Shown: in pieces, positions 1-9,252 of the stretch | Position numbering within the stretch: the first letter of the stretch is position 1 | How the letters are laid out: every line of letters begins with the position of its first letter | From: Eretmocerus hayati | Lineage: Eukaryota > Arthropoda > Insecta > Hymenoptera > Aphelinidae | Direction: 5' to 3' | Assembly (NCBI GenBank): GCA_029851415.1 | Contig: CM056741.1 | Location: 90,927,282 to 90,991,281, forward strand | DNA: 64,000 nt | Notes under the pieces: generated by a model | Told to the model about the DNA's origin: nothing | Database searches by the model: none | Seen by the model: only the letters and a program-made list of their open reading frames with translations | Translations under genes and position numbers: made by a program

Positions 1-1
1 C

Positions 2-1024
2 ATCGTCCTGCCTCATGTCGCTGACTACAGATACTGCCTGACGATCATCGATCGCTTCACCAGGTGGCCGCTTGCCATCCCACTCAAGGACATCAAAGCT
101 GAAACGGTTGCATTCGCCTTCTACGATCGATGGATCTCGCAGTACGGAGCACCCATTACGATCACCACGGATCAAGGAATGCAGTTCGAGTCAGCACTGT
201 TCACTGCACTCGCATCGCTCATTGGCTCCAAGAAAATCCGTTGCACCCCATACCATCCGCAGGCGAACGGAATGGTCGAACGATCACACCGCACCATCAA
301 AACAGCGCTTATGTGCAATCCGGATATTCCATGGCCAACTCTTCTGCCAACAGTGCTGCTTGGCCTACGAGTTGCCTTCAATGAAGAACTGCGAACTTCT
401 GCAGCCGAAATGCTCTACGGCGGGCCCTTGCGCATTCCAGGAGAGTTTGTTGCCCCGCAAGAACATCCAGCAGATCAGCACGTTTTCGTGCAACAACTCA
501 GGAAACACATCTGCTCGATTAGGCCCACTGCCACTGCTCATCACTGCAAACCGCAAAATTTCATTCTCAAGGACCTGGAAACTTGCTCACACGTGCTAAA
601 GCGAGATGACAGAGTTCGTCGACCTCTTGAGCCACCTTATCTGGGACCTTATGAGGTAGTTAAACGTCTCTCTGATAGAGTCTACGTGATACGGGTCAAT
701 GATCAAGAGAAAACTGTATCAGTAGATCAGCTCAAACCAGCCTACGTGTCTCATCAAGATCTCATCAACCCCCAAGCTCCAGTTCAAGATTTGCCTCAGC
801 CTCCCTCAACTCAGCAGCAAAAGCGACAGGTAACCTTCTCGCATCCTGCTCATTCTGACCAGTTCGCTCGGGGGGGAGTAGCTGTGGCGCCTTCACAGCT
901 CGCGCCAGCACCAGCACAAGCAGCAGAAGAATTGTCCGGCCGTCGCAGACCACGAAAACAAGTGTTGTGCCCGCGCAGCGACGAAGCGCCACCTTCTGCC
1001 TCGGCAACGAGCCGATGCGGCTGA
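2..1024 (+). CDS. pol: Ty3/gypsy Pol, integrase C-terminal part (5' partial)
   Basis: The open frame runs in from the left edge, so there is no start codon here. It reads as a retroviral-type integrase, which inserts element cDNA into the chromosome. An ITTDQG box carries the second catalytic Asp, and PYHPQANGMVERSHRTIK carries the catalytic Glu about 35 residues later. A GPY/F-like segment follows (PPYLGPYEVVKRLSDRVYVI), then a Pro/Gln-rich tail. The frame is uninterrupted to TGA at 1022-1024. The last about 140 bp overlap the putative 3' LTR, so the extreme C-terminus would be LTR-encoded. Upstream gag, protease, RT and RNase H must lie left of the window. Family assignment to Ty3/gypsy rests on the integrase boxes; the clade is not determined. 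Confidence 0.85.
   Translation: MVLPHVADYRYCLTIIDRFTRWPLAIPLKDIKAETVAFAFYDRWISQYGAPITITTDQGMQFESALFTALASLIGSKKIRCTPYHPQANGMVERSHRTIKTALMCNPDIPWPTLLPTVLLGLRVAFNEELRTSAAEMLYGGPLRIPGEFVAPQEHPADQHVFVQQLRKHICSIRPTATAHHCKPQNFILKDLETCSHVLKRDDRVRRPLEPPYLGPYEVVKRLSDRVYVIRVNDQEKTVSVDQLKPAYVSHQDLINPQAPVQDLPQPPSTQQQKRQVTFSHPAHSDQFARGGVAVAPSQLAPAPAQAAEELSGRRRPRKQVLCPRSDEAPPSASATSRCG
870..882 (+). other. polypurine tract of the left gypsy element
   Basis: A G-run followed by GAGTAGC lies immediately upstream of a TGTGGCGCC LTR-like start. This is the usual position and composition of a plus-strand primer in gypsy elements. Confidence 0.5.
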
Positions 1025-1232
1025 GCGCTGCGTCCCGACACTCTCAGCTCGACCACGGCCACGCGCACAACTCGCTGCCGTGGCTCGACGCTACATCTGT
1101 GGCAACTTGCCCTCATAAGAACTTTAGTATTTTTATGCAACATTTATAAGCCCAGTGTACTAGTTTTTGATCGAGATTAAAGTGTTATTAAATCTAGCAC
1201 TCTGACTCAAAGTGATTTCGCACGGCCCTACA
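883..1232 (+). repeat. putative 3' LTR of the left gypsy element
   Basis: The segment starts TGTGGCGCC straight after the polypurine tract and ends CCCTACA. It contains an ATTAAAGTG/TATTAAATC stretch near its 3' end that fits a poly(A) signal in R/U5. The partner LTR is outside the window, so the boundaries are inferred from termini only. Confidence 0.45.
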
Positions 1233-1265
1233 TCCCGCGGGAATCTAGCCACCGCGACACGTTCT

Positions 1266-1451
1266 TTATGTCCAACGCATGGTGGCACAGAATCCTCCCC
1301 TCCCTTGGTATGGGTTCCCTACCGACGCTTGAACCCGTTCTTGGACCTCCTCGATCGCGTGCACAGTGCTTCGTCCCTCACGGAACCCGAACTGCATTGG
1401 TGATAGCCCGCCGCTCTCTTCGTAGGCTTTCTCCACCCTGTTAAGCACCAT
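1266..1451 (-). pseudogene. R1-like LINE reverse transcriptase fragment
   Basis: About 60 codons contain the RT fingers-region signature NRVEKAYEESGGLSPMQFGF followed by REGRSTVHAIEEV, typical of R1-clade ORF2. The frame ends at GGFCATMRWT, just where the first catalytic Asp block (normally a TLDVRNAFN-like stretch) should begin. No active-site residue is therefore encoded. An 85-bp gap of other-frame sequence separates it from the linker at 1537, which shows an indel or a larger deletion between linker and RT. Confidence 0.75.
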
Positions 1452-1536
1452 CCTCTCCCAGGCCAGGAGCCTTGCCGTTTGGCAGCCTCTTCGCCGCTAT
1501 GAGTAGCTCTTGCATAGTGAAGAGCGGGATGAGATC

Positions 1537-2415
1537 TTACTTCTCCGGAGGGAATGTTACTCTGGGTTCTTCTGCTGGGAAGAGGTCTTCCACGATGCTG
1601 CGCAAGGTAGTTGCATCAGTCGGTGCTGGGTTGCCCCTCCGGAGTCGGCCCTTGGACATGACCACGCGGTATGGCGTACCCCTCGGGTCTTTATTAACCA
1701 TGTCGCACAATTCACCCCAGCACTTCTCTTCGCTTTTCCGAATGGCTAGAACGAGAGCCTTCTTCGCTTCTCTATACGCCCTGTCATCTTCCGCCAGTGA
1801 TGGTCGTTTCAGCTCCCTTGATCGCCACGAGGTTCTCCTTTTCTTATTGCTCGTTCTTCGTGGAGCTTTCATCTCGTCGGTGAATCAGTATTCTGGTTTC
1901 CTCCAAGATCATGATGTCGTCTTGCGAGGCATCGATGCATCACAAGCTCTTGTGATGGTGGTCGTCACCATATTCACAGCCTCGTCCGCGGTGATGTTCA
2001 TCGGGAGATCTTCGGCTGTTTCCATCGATTCCCGGAATTTTTCCTCATCTAGCTTGCGTACCTGCCACCCCGTCGGTTGCGGTCTGCGTGGCGTCTGTCT
2101 CTGTCCGTCAGTCCTAAGCCGAAACCAATAATGTCGAAGGTCGCTCAATGTTTCCGTATCCAGGACCTCCCACGATATCAGACGTCCCATGAGCGACGGG
2201 CTCATGAACGTCAGGTCGAGGACCGATGACGAACCTCCTTCCCGAGACCGAGTGTCGTGCCGGTAATAGGTGATAACCCCCGTCTCGGTCGCGAGCACTA
2301 ATCCTAATGCCTCCATGGCATCAGCGAGTATTACCCCCCGTCTATTGCGCGGCCCCGCTCTCCAAGTCGGTTCCTTGGAGTTGAAATCTCCTGCGATTAT
2401 AACTGAGCCCCCCAT
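1537..2415 (-). pseudogene. R1-like LINE endonuclease C-terminal half and linker
   Basis: The frame opens at MGGSVIIAGDFNSKEPTW, the GDFN box of the LINE APE-like endonuclease, which nicks the target for target-primed reverse transcription. The normally invariant Ser-Asp-His near the end of the domain reads LSDLRHYWF, with Leu where His is expected. The same frame continues into the linker (1872-1537, Lys/Arg-rich) but is broken by in-frame stops near 1909 and 1873-1880. One of these sits where the family usually has Trp in the KPxYW motif. It overlaps the upstream endonuclease fragment by 19 bp in another frame, so a frameshift lies near 2400. Confidence 0.75.
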
Positions 2416-2885
2416 TGCCTCACATCCTCTTCTAGGTCATGGAGCTCGTCTTCGAATTCGTGCGTCTTGAGCGGCAGCGAATAGTAGCAACTGTAGACTG
2501 CTGTGCCCCCTATGGCCCTCCGAGCGAGAACGCGGCCACTAACAGCTGGTCCAGTCTCACGGACCACAGGATTCATGATCTGGATTACAGCGGTCCTCCA
2601 GTGATCGAATGTGGATCGAGAGAATATGCGCTTCCGAGGCGGTTTGGAGATAATCAGAACATCGATCCTTTCTTCTTTGGCAACAGCGTGTAGGAGATCG
2701 TCCGCGTCCCCGCTCTTCCTTAGGTTAGCTTGGATGGAACTAGCCATTCCTTCCCTTCCTGCGTCTATATGTGGCTCTTGCCCTCTGGTACGCAGTGCAG
2801 TTGCTGGCCCCAGATCTGTGGTCAGATTTGGACCCGATCGCCGCACAGCTTGGGCATTTTGGTTTTCCCTTCCAAGTCGCGGCAA
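2397..2885 (-). pseudogene. R1-like LINE ORF2 start and endonuclease N-terminal half
   Basis: After a short N-terminal leader the frame reads SIQANLRKSGDADDLLHAVA then DVLIISKPPRKR. This matches the N-LxxS...DLL...DVLLISEPY pattern that opens R1-clade endonucleases, with Lys replacing the expected catalytic Glu in SEP. The ORF overlaps the 3' end of gag on the same strand, as in R1-type dicistronic LINEs. It ends at a stop at 2397 and the domain resumes in another frame. Endonuclease activity is not expected. Confidence 0.75.
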
Positions 2886-3573
2886 GGTGCCCTGGTTCGC
2901 CGCATTGGAAGTAGAGTTTTGGTTTTCGTTCCTCTGCCCTCTCTCTTTTGCACCCCGAGGCCTTGTGGCCGTACTCTAAGCAGTTATAGCAGCGTGGGAT
3001 GCCACCCTTCTCGCGGATCCTGTTTCTGCCCCATCCAACCTTGGGCTCCTTCCAGTCGAGGAGATGGTGGGCCAGTCTCGTTGCGATCGAGACAACAGCA
3101 GTTTGGGTACCGCGGTAGCCATACCGGATGGACTTGATTACAACGGTTCCCTTTTCGTTCTCTGGTAGGGCCTTCGCGAGGTCATCCCGCACCTTGATTA
3201 TGTCGACATCGTAGTCGACTCCGAGTACCTCGAGGGTCGTACTGTTCGCTTGACAGTGGACAGCTCCTTCCTGCCCGACGACTGGTGCCAAGGGTGCCTT
3301 GACGGCGGCGACATCGGTGCCCTTCTTGAGTTCAAGAAGGACTTGGCCTTCTTGGGTCTTGCGGATGCCCGTGACCTTTGAGCCCACTTCTTTATCGAGG
3401 TCATCCGTTTTTATCCTGCGCAGCATGTCTGCGTGGGTTAGCCCACCCTCGTTGGCCGTGACGAGGACGGCTTTGGGCTTTACCCGTTTTGGCTTAATCT
3501 TCGCCTTCTTCCCAGCGGTGACATTTGTTCTACCTCTCTTCTTCACCCTGTTCGCGTTCTTTTTCGACACCAC
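2740..3573 (-). pseudogene. R1-like LINE ORF1 (Gag-like), C-terminal half with zinc knuckles
   Basis: A basic N-terminal stretch is followed by the central Gag region and a C-terminal nucleic-acid-binding block. The first knuckle is a perfect CX2CX4HX4C (CYNCLEYGHKASGC). The second has lost its first and last Cys (FQCGEPGHLAATW). The third is the CPSCAA...C type. R1-clade ORF1 normally carries three such knuckles. The N-terminal half lies in another frame upstream with a 31-bp overlap, so one frameshift splits this gag. ORF2 overlaps its 3' end. Confidence 0.8.
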
Positions 3574-4376
3574 TTCCTTCCCAGGCCCATTCCGCCCGGG
3601 CCGATTGGGCGTTGATGTCGACCGCGGTGTTTCAGAACCTCCCGGTGGAGGACGTATCGCGTACCCTTCGTACCGCGCTGTTGCCCCGGTCGCGATTTTG
3701 GTTTCCCTGCCTCCCTTCCCTGGGAGCCACTACCCGACGCGACTGGTTCTTTTGTGGTCGGAGGCCGCACATTCCTCCTCGCTATCAGGGTCTTTTCCGT
3801 TTCGAGGAGCGATGTCTCGAAAGCAGCCCGCTTCGCCTTGTCTGTCGCGAGTAGGCCTTCGAGCGCGTGGCCTATCTTCTTGAGCTCTTCGATGTCACCC
3901 TTGGTCTCTTCTGGATTGCTGGAAACGGACTCGGCTATTCCTATAACTAAGTTGAAGTGCTCGAGGAGGAGATATGTCGTCTCCTCCGTCTCTTCCCGGC
4001 ACGTTTGCAGGTCTTCCCATTTCCCCATGAGATCGCCTGCCTCGTTCCCACTCCTCTGTCGTGCCGCATCTCTGGTTGAGGGGATGTGGTCAATCTCCAT
4101 CCCATCAGGCACCTCATCGTGCACTCCCCTCTCGAGCGAACCGTTTCCAGGAGTCAGGAGTGTTTTATTCTCCTGGGAACCTATAGTAGTGTCGGGGTTG
4201 CTCGAGCCTGAGCTCAAGTTGACGGCGTCATCAACCTCGTTGCTGGGTCGCGTGATCTGGATCCTGATTGCGGGGTTGATCTTCAGCAGCTCCTCTGCCG
4301 CCTCTCGGGCTTCTGTTGCAACCTTCGCGTTCATCCTTCGTTGGCTCGGAAATGAGAGCTTTGATTGTTTGAGCAC
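3543..4376 (-). pseudogene. R1-like LINE ORF1 (Gag-like), N-terminal half
   Basis: The 277-codon frame is rich in Glu, Ala and Ser. Helix-forming stretches such as EAREAAEELLKIN and KRAAFETSLLETEKTLIARR fit the N-terminal region of an R1-type Gag. No zinc knuckle or enzymatic motif is present. The assignment rests on position, the shared strand, and continuity into the zinc-knuckle half after a frameshift near 3560. The first ATG is at 4376; about 60 bp of possible 5' UTR precede it. Confidence 0.6.
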
Positions 4377-4440
4377 TCGCTTCTCTGCTCCGTCACTCGG
4401 GCCCTTTCTCTTTCTATTAGGGTGAGCTCAGCTCCTCCAT

Positions 4441-4894
4441 GGTGTGAGTTTTAATATCTCCCACTCCTTCCACCTGCAGCGTATTTTCATCGCTTGTAGC
4501 TGTACGCGTGATTCCACCAGCCAAGTGTGCCACTGGTGGCGCGTTTTGCATCGTTGGTCCCCCCTGCCCCCCCCCCCCCCAGGATCCGAATGGGGCCCCG
4601 CTTTACTTGGGGAATTTTTGCCGTCAATGCTGGACATCATCTTCTTTCTTCTCTTTTCCAGGGCCTGGAATCGCATGCTGGCCGACCCCGGACCAGACCA
4701 GCAAGGATGTGGTGTTTTGTATGATGCGTGTTCTGTATAATGTTGGTATGTCTGTGTCATGCTTCAGCAGACGTAAGTATGGTGCATGTAGGGTGTAGTG
4801 TGTGTAAATGTGAGTGTAGGACTCGGGTCCGGAAGGGCGTCCCTCCCTCAAGCTTCAAGTTCAGCCCTAAGGTCACACTCAAAGCCCCCTACGG

Positions 4895-4896
<2 letters not shown>
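4441..4896. other. intergenic, no gene seen
   Basis: Unassigned sequence between the R1-like LINE and the (TC)n repeat. It holds a 14-base C homopolymer at 4567-4580 and nothing else I can support; overlapping open frames on both strands look like chance. Confidence 0.5.

Positions 4897-4942
<46 letters not shown>
4897..4942. repeat. (TC)23 microsatellite abutting the 5' end of LINE B copy 1
   Basis: 46 bp of pure TC dinucleotide. The LINE B homology begins at the very next bases (CACGAAAATAT), which match the longer copy at 40775. Confidence 0.9.
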
Positions 4943-4944
<2 letters not shown>

Positions 4945-4945
4945 G

Positions 4946-5955
4946 AAAATATCAATGAAGCAATGGACGATATTGACTCTGCACCGGGGGAGGGGTTTCA
5001 ATTTAAGCCCACAAATTTCAATGATGTAGTCCTTGCTATTAAACATTCCTCCTCGCAGGGCCGCGGGGTGGACGGGATCCCCCAGAGCGTGATCGCGAAG
5101 GCTCTTCCGGCAATTGGTGATCTTATTGTACATATTTTCAATTCCTCCTTCGCTCATAGCATTTTTCCCGAGGCTTGGAAGCAAGCGCATCTGATTGCAT
5201 TGGAGAAGACTGCAGCTCCATCAACGGTCTCGGACTTCCGTCCCATAGCGCTGCTGTGCTTCCTCTCCAAGGTTCTGGAAAAAATTGCACATGACCAAAT
5301 CACGGAGTATTTAAAAGTAGAGAAACTTCTTGGTCACTTCCAGACTGGTTTCAGGCAATACCATAGCACCCAGACAGCTCTACTAAAGTTGACGGATGAC
5401 ATCAGAGTAGGCATTGATAGGAAGAAGATCGCCTTACTCCTACTATTCGACTTGAGCAAAGCTTTCGACACAATAACACCGTCAAAGCTGTTGAGGAAGC
5501 TCCGAAACCTTGGATTCTCAAGATCGGCTTTCCTGTGGATAAAATCATACTTACAAGACCGCACCTAAACAGTCACTTCAAAATACGGTAGCTCTGATTG
5601 GCTCGAAACCAATCTGGGTGTTCCACAGGGATCCGTCCTCGGGCCTTTACTCTTCAGCTTATATGTTAACGACTTACCTGGTTTGCTAGACATAAAGTCG
5701 GTATATCATCTATTCTATGCGGATGATCTTCAAATTTATCTCCGAGTCGAGAAAACTAAGATCAAGGAAGGCATCACTTGGCTGGGAGAAGTAGGACGAC
5801 TAATTGCTGAATGGGCCAGAAGTTCCGGCCTGCGTCTCACCGCTGGCAAGATCAAGGCAATCTTCTTCAGCTCTGAGAGGAACATGAAAGATCTGGAAAG
5901 AATGGACTTGCCAGGGGTTGAGATACAGGAGGGGGTTTTTTGTCCAGTTCAGTGA
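4946..5955 (+). pseudogene. LINE B copy 1 reverse transcriptase
   Basis: RT blocks in order: fingers VSDFRPIALLCFLSKVLEK; TGFRQYHSTQTALLKLTDD; first catalytic Asp in LLLLFDLSKAFDT; GVPQGSVLGPLLFSLYVNDL; catalytic pair in FYADDLQIYL. The frame is continuous with one TAA stop at 5566-5568, where the longer copy has sense codons. It drops out of frame in a T-run near 5935-5942. In the family this enzyme copies element RNA at a nicked target. The domain lacks its N-terminal part because of 5' truncation. Confidence 0.85.
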
Positions 5956-6699
5956 CACAGTCGTGAGTCTCGGTGTGACATTAGACAGTGAGTTATCGTG
6001 GAGCCCGCATATAAATCAAGTTACAAAGAGAGTGAAGTTCAGCGATACGGTCGTGAGTCTTGGTGTTACACTTGATATTGAACTGACGTGGAAGCCGCAC
6101 ATTGACCCAGTAACTAAGAAAGTGAACAGAGCCCTTTACGGATTGCGGTTTTTAGGCCGTGTATCACCAGACCTCTCCGAATTCGCCTAGTCGAGTCATT
6201 AGTTCAACCGCATGTAGATTATTGCACAGTTGTGTACCTCGACGCCACGGACGGACAGCGGCAACGGATACAGCGACTGAGCAATTCATGTGTGAGGTAC
6301 ATTTTTGATCTTAGGAGAGACGAGCACATCACCCCATTTAGGAAACGTTTGGGTTGGTTACGTACTGATTCGCGGAGAATGTACTTCGCAGCACTTCTAA
6401 TGCATAAGATCTCGCATCTTGAAGAACCTGGCTACCTAGCTGCGATGTTTACCAGGTACCAATCCGAACGCCCCGCACGTGGTGATGCAGGAGAGCGGGT
6501 ACTTAAGGTTCCCAATATGAGACTTGAGTACGGAAGAAGATCATTCCAGGTTCAATGTGCTCATCTGTGGAACTTTCTCCCTCCGGGCTTTCGGCAGCTG
6601 GGGATAATATCAGTGTTCAAAGAGGCCTTAAAAGATTTCCTTCTGGCCCAGTCTTCCCAGAGGATTGATGTGGAGAGGAGGCATTATTTCAATCTCTAA
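5918..6699 (+). pseudogene. LINE B copy 1, ORF2 C-terminal region
   Basis: Covers the post-RT thumb and C-terminal region shared with copy B2 (FSDTVVSLGVTLD, then VYLDATDGQRQRIQRLSNSC, then RRDEHITPFRKRLGWLRTDS). There is a frameshift near 6180, and the frame then runs cleanly to the natural stop at 6697-6699 (HYFNL*). This segment preserves the family's true C-terminus, which copy B2 has lost by a frameshift. It also contains an internal 90-bp tandem duplication not present in B2. Confidence 0.8.
5948..6127 (+). repeat. 90-bp in-frame tandem duplication inside LINE B copy 1
   Basis: Both units encode FSDTVVSLGVTLD, start at 5948 and 6038, and continue to a TW/SW-PHI segment. The units have diverged (SELSWSPHINQ versus IELTWKPHIDP). 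Copy B2 has a single unit at about 41773. Confidence 0.85.
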
Positions 6700-7088
6700 A
6701 GTGTGATAGGTTGGGGTTCTTTTCAATCAGCGTTCCCTATTTTGAAAGAGTTATACGTGGCTACTTCGTCACTGAATTGTAATCCCTGTGATATTTCTGC
6801 TGGCCCAAGCCTTTTATATGCCTTTCTACATGGAAATGTTTTCTCCTCCTCGATTGTTTCTGTAAAGACTGATATTTGTATATGAAAATGTATCTTATCA
6901 TTCTCTTACTTGATATTCATGCATCCTCCGATGCCTTGGAATGACTAGCCACTTTCTGTGATAATTCTAATATTCCTTGACCAAAAAGACAAATATTCGT
7001 ACATCTTCATTCATTCATTATGTAGGTGTAACATATGTGAATTATGCTACTGTACTTTTTTAATTTTGCCCTCGGTCGAATAAAGGTT

Positions 7089-7118
<30 letters not shown>

Positions 7119-7119
<1 letters not shown>

Positions 7120-7135
7120 TCTCTCTCTCTCTCTC
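7119..7135. repeat. (CT)n directly after the LINE B copy 1 tail
   Basis: 17 bp of CT dinucleotide abut the CAAT tail, mirroring the TC tract on the other side of the element. Confidence 0.85.
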
Positions 7136-7583
7136 ACGGTGAGTCTCATCACGCGTCTCCTTCAGTGTCTCTCTCCATTTTGACAAGTTTTCTGCCACAA
7201 GTTGCCTACGGGCTTTTCTTTTACAGACTCTTGCACGCCAAATTTTGCAAGGATTCGTGGGATCCATAAATTGCTGTAGATTTACGCATCCTGCAAATTT
7301 CATTAGGTATCCCAAGAACACGTTTTTGGATTTGAGGTTAGAAGATTAGATTGCATGCTGTACAAAGCTTCGCTTAATCTTCGAACAGCTTTTACTATCA
7401 GATACTAGATGGCAGCAAATTAGAGCAGATTTCTACTCCATCAACTCTGCAGAAGCCTGATTCACACGTGGCCCCACCTCGAGTGTTTTGCCCAAGTAAG
7501 CTGCGTGATCGCTAGCAGACGTCTGAGAGCCATTGACAGCTGATATCAATCCTGCGTTGCACCTGCGTTACTATCTTGTTACC

Positions 7584-7931
7584 ATGGGTCCAAATCTTTT
7601 CACAGTGAGTTCTTCTCAACAAGATCAACTCATTCCGTGTAAATCATACGAATCTAAGGTCAATTCAGAGAATGCTAATAATGTGGGTGACATGCCATCT
7701 TACTTCAAATTGTTCATTGCACATTCTGACGCTTGTCAAGAAGAACTCTTCTCAAAACTGAACGAAATTGAGACTCGGAGGGGAAACCGAATAGCTGCCC
7801 TTGAAAAAGATGTTTCGCAAATTCGTGATAAGCTTTCTCATTTTTCTCATCAAACTACCTTAGTCGACTCTGCTGAAATTATTCTGACTGACATTCCTTC
7901 GACTTGGATATTAACATTGATTGAACTATGA
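7584..7931 (+). pseudogene. possible LINE ORF1 fragment
   Basis: A 116-codon frame from the second in-frame ATG. It has a predicted coiled-coil-like stretch (ELFSKLNEIETRRGNRIAAL then EKDVSQIRDKL) followed by SAEIILTDIPSTW. That resembles the coiled coil plus first beta-strand of the RNA-recognition domain in many LINE ORF1 proteins. The frame then closes and nothing recognisable follows. It is not the ORF1 of LINE B at 38094. It could also be a chance open frame; I have no second copy to compare. Confidence 0.3.
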
Positions 7932-7984
7932 AATATGTTAGAGCTTATGTTTGGTAATTCAAGACAGATCTTGGTAACTTTCTC

Positions 7985-8626
7985 AATTTGTTGAGAATTC
8001 ATCTACAATTTCCGTCGGTGCTTCCATTTATCTGTGGAGTGAAGAAAAACATCATTACCTGAGCCCCATTTCTTTGATGGTGGGATGTAATTGGTGAATG
8101 TTAGACCTAGTGTGTCAGTGCAAATTAGTTGTGAGAGAGAATCTTTGACCATTTGCTAGATAAAGATGCTTCAAACAAATGCGAATGCTCACTCACAACT
8201 CAATTGCACTCACATGCTCGGCATGACTCCTACCGATAACAAACGATGATCAAAAGAGATGACTCGCATGTAATGGTGTTTTTCATTACTCCACAGGGGA
8301 ATTCATCCACTGATCAGAGTTCTAGGTGAGATCTCAAAAGATTGACGATACTATTCAGAACTACACTAAAAATTGAACTTGAATGCCAAAATTGATTGAG
8401 AAGGCAAATATGTGAAAGATGCACTTTTGAGTTGTAGGATGGATCTCATCATTGTAGTTCCATTCAGTTGTTGAAAATTCCCTCACAATTTTGATCGGTG
8501 ACTTGATTTGTCTGTGGAATGATGAAGAACATCTCCACTTGAATCCCGTCCTTTTTGATGATGGAATGTAATCAGCGAAAGTCAGGCCTAGCGTGTCAGT
8601 GCAAATGAGTTGTGAGAGAGAATCTC
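7985..8626 (+). repeat. pair of diverged 155-bp direct repeats
   Basis: 7989-8145 and 8470-8625 share the same succession of words: CTGTGGA.TGA, AACATC, GTGTCAGTGCAAAT.AGTTG and TGAGAGAGAATCT. They are about 480 bp apart and roughly three-quarters identical by eye. No coding potential is seen in either unit. Confidence 0.7.
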
Positions 8627-8963
8627 AGAAGTTTTGCTGGTAGACCAGTGAAGTTATCCCGAAAAGGACGTCATTTTGGCGATGGAGGAAAAGAGTGGCT
8701 AAATAAACTGCTGAAAGTCATCAGTGGAATGCTTTCTCACGGCGTGATACAAAGAAGTGACAAAGGTGGGTTGTTGGATCATTGGCATTTGGTTACTGTT
8801 GAAAATCGTTTGGAACTTGTACGACAAGTACATACCTGACCTGGGATTTCTCAGGAATCTATTGGTGAAGTAAAAATTGTGATACCTCCATTAGCTTCTC
8901 GTTTAGAGGCGGATTTCCACAAGCATGTCGTTTCTATTCCAACGAATATTGATGAGAACGAAT

Positions 8964-9250
8964 CAGGGTTGGGTCTACACTACACTACACCGTATGATAG
9001 TATTACACCGGTGTAATACCGGTGTAATGGTGTAGTTTAATTACACCGCATCGAACCGTGTATTACACCACTACACCGCGGTGTGAAATGCGAGGTGTAC
9101 TGGTGTTTTTTGATATTCTTTCGGGTCCGTTCGACTCTGGAGGTTTTTGAATATCTTGTGAGTTGCGACAAATTCATCTGGTTGATGCTTTGCCGCCCGA
9201 TGCTGCTGTGATTTTTTAGTGCGGTTATTTCTCATGAGGCAATAACCTTT
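8964..9250 (+). repeat. left terminal inverted repeat of the hAT-like element
   Basis: Inverted partner of 32190-32477. Dense in TACACC/GGTGTA words, including ATTACACCGGTGTAAT-type palindromes, which could be subterminal transposase sites (inference). Confidence 0.85.
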
Positions 9251-9252
9251 TC

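Larger units (their letters stand above)
1263..4440 (-). mobile_element. R1-like LINE, lacking its 3' half
   Basis: On the - strand, gag-like ORF1 (4376 to 2740), apurinic-type endonuclease (2885 to 1909), linker (to 1537) and the start of a reverse transcriptase (1451 to 1266) occur in the order of an R1-clade LINE. Each part is in a different or broken frame. The element stops in the middle of RT, next to the gypsy LTR at 883-1232. No palm, C-terminal domain, 3' UTR or tail is present. LINEs normally lose their 5' end, so loss of the 3' end suggests a later event: insertion of the gypsy element, or a deletion. Confidence 0.75.
4943..7118 (+). mobile_element. LINE family B, copy 1 (5'-truncated, Jockey/CR1-like)
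   Basis: Homologous in order to 40775-42862: RT domain, C-terminal region, 3' UTR and a tail of seven CAAT repeats at 7091-7118 following AATAAAGGTTAT. The 5' truncation lies inside ORF2. The copy is flanked by (TC)23 on the left and by CT repeats (7119-7135) on the right, as if it had landed inside a TC microsatellite. Confidence 0.85.

Noticed and set aside
4428..4760. Open frames on both strands around the poly-C tract
   Set aside because: Frames overlap on both strands across a homopolymer and a microsatellite flank; no motif.
7091..7118. CAAT repeats considered as a CRISPR-like or telomeric array
   Set aside because: Simple 4-bp tail with no spacers, located at the 3' end of a LINE after AATAAAGG; also present at the ends of the other copies.
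8612..8839. 75-codon frame MRENLRSFAGRPVKLSRKGR...
   Set aside because: Spans one unit of a non-coding direct repeat and has no homologue I recognise.
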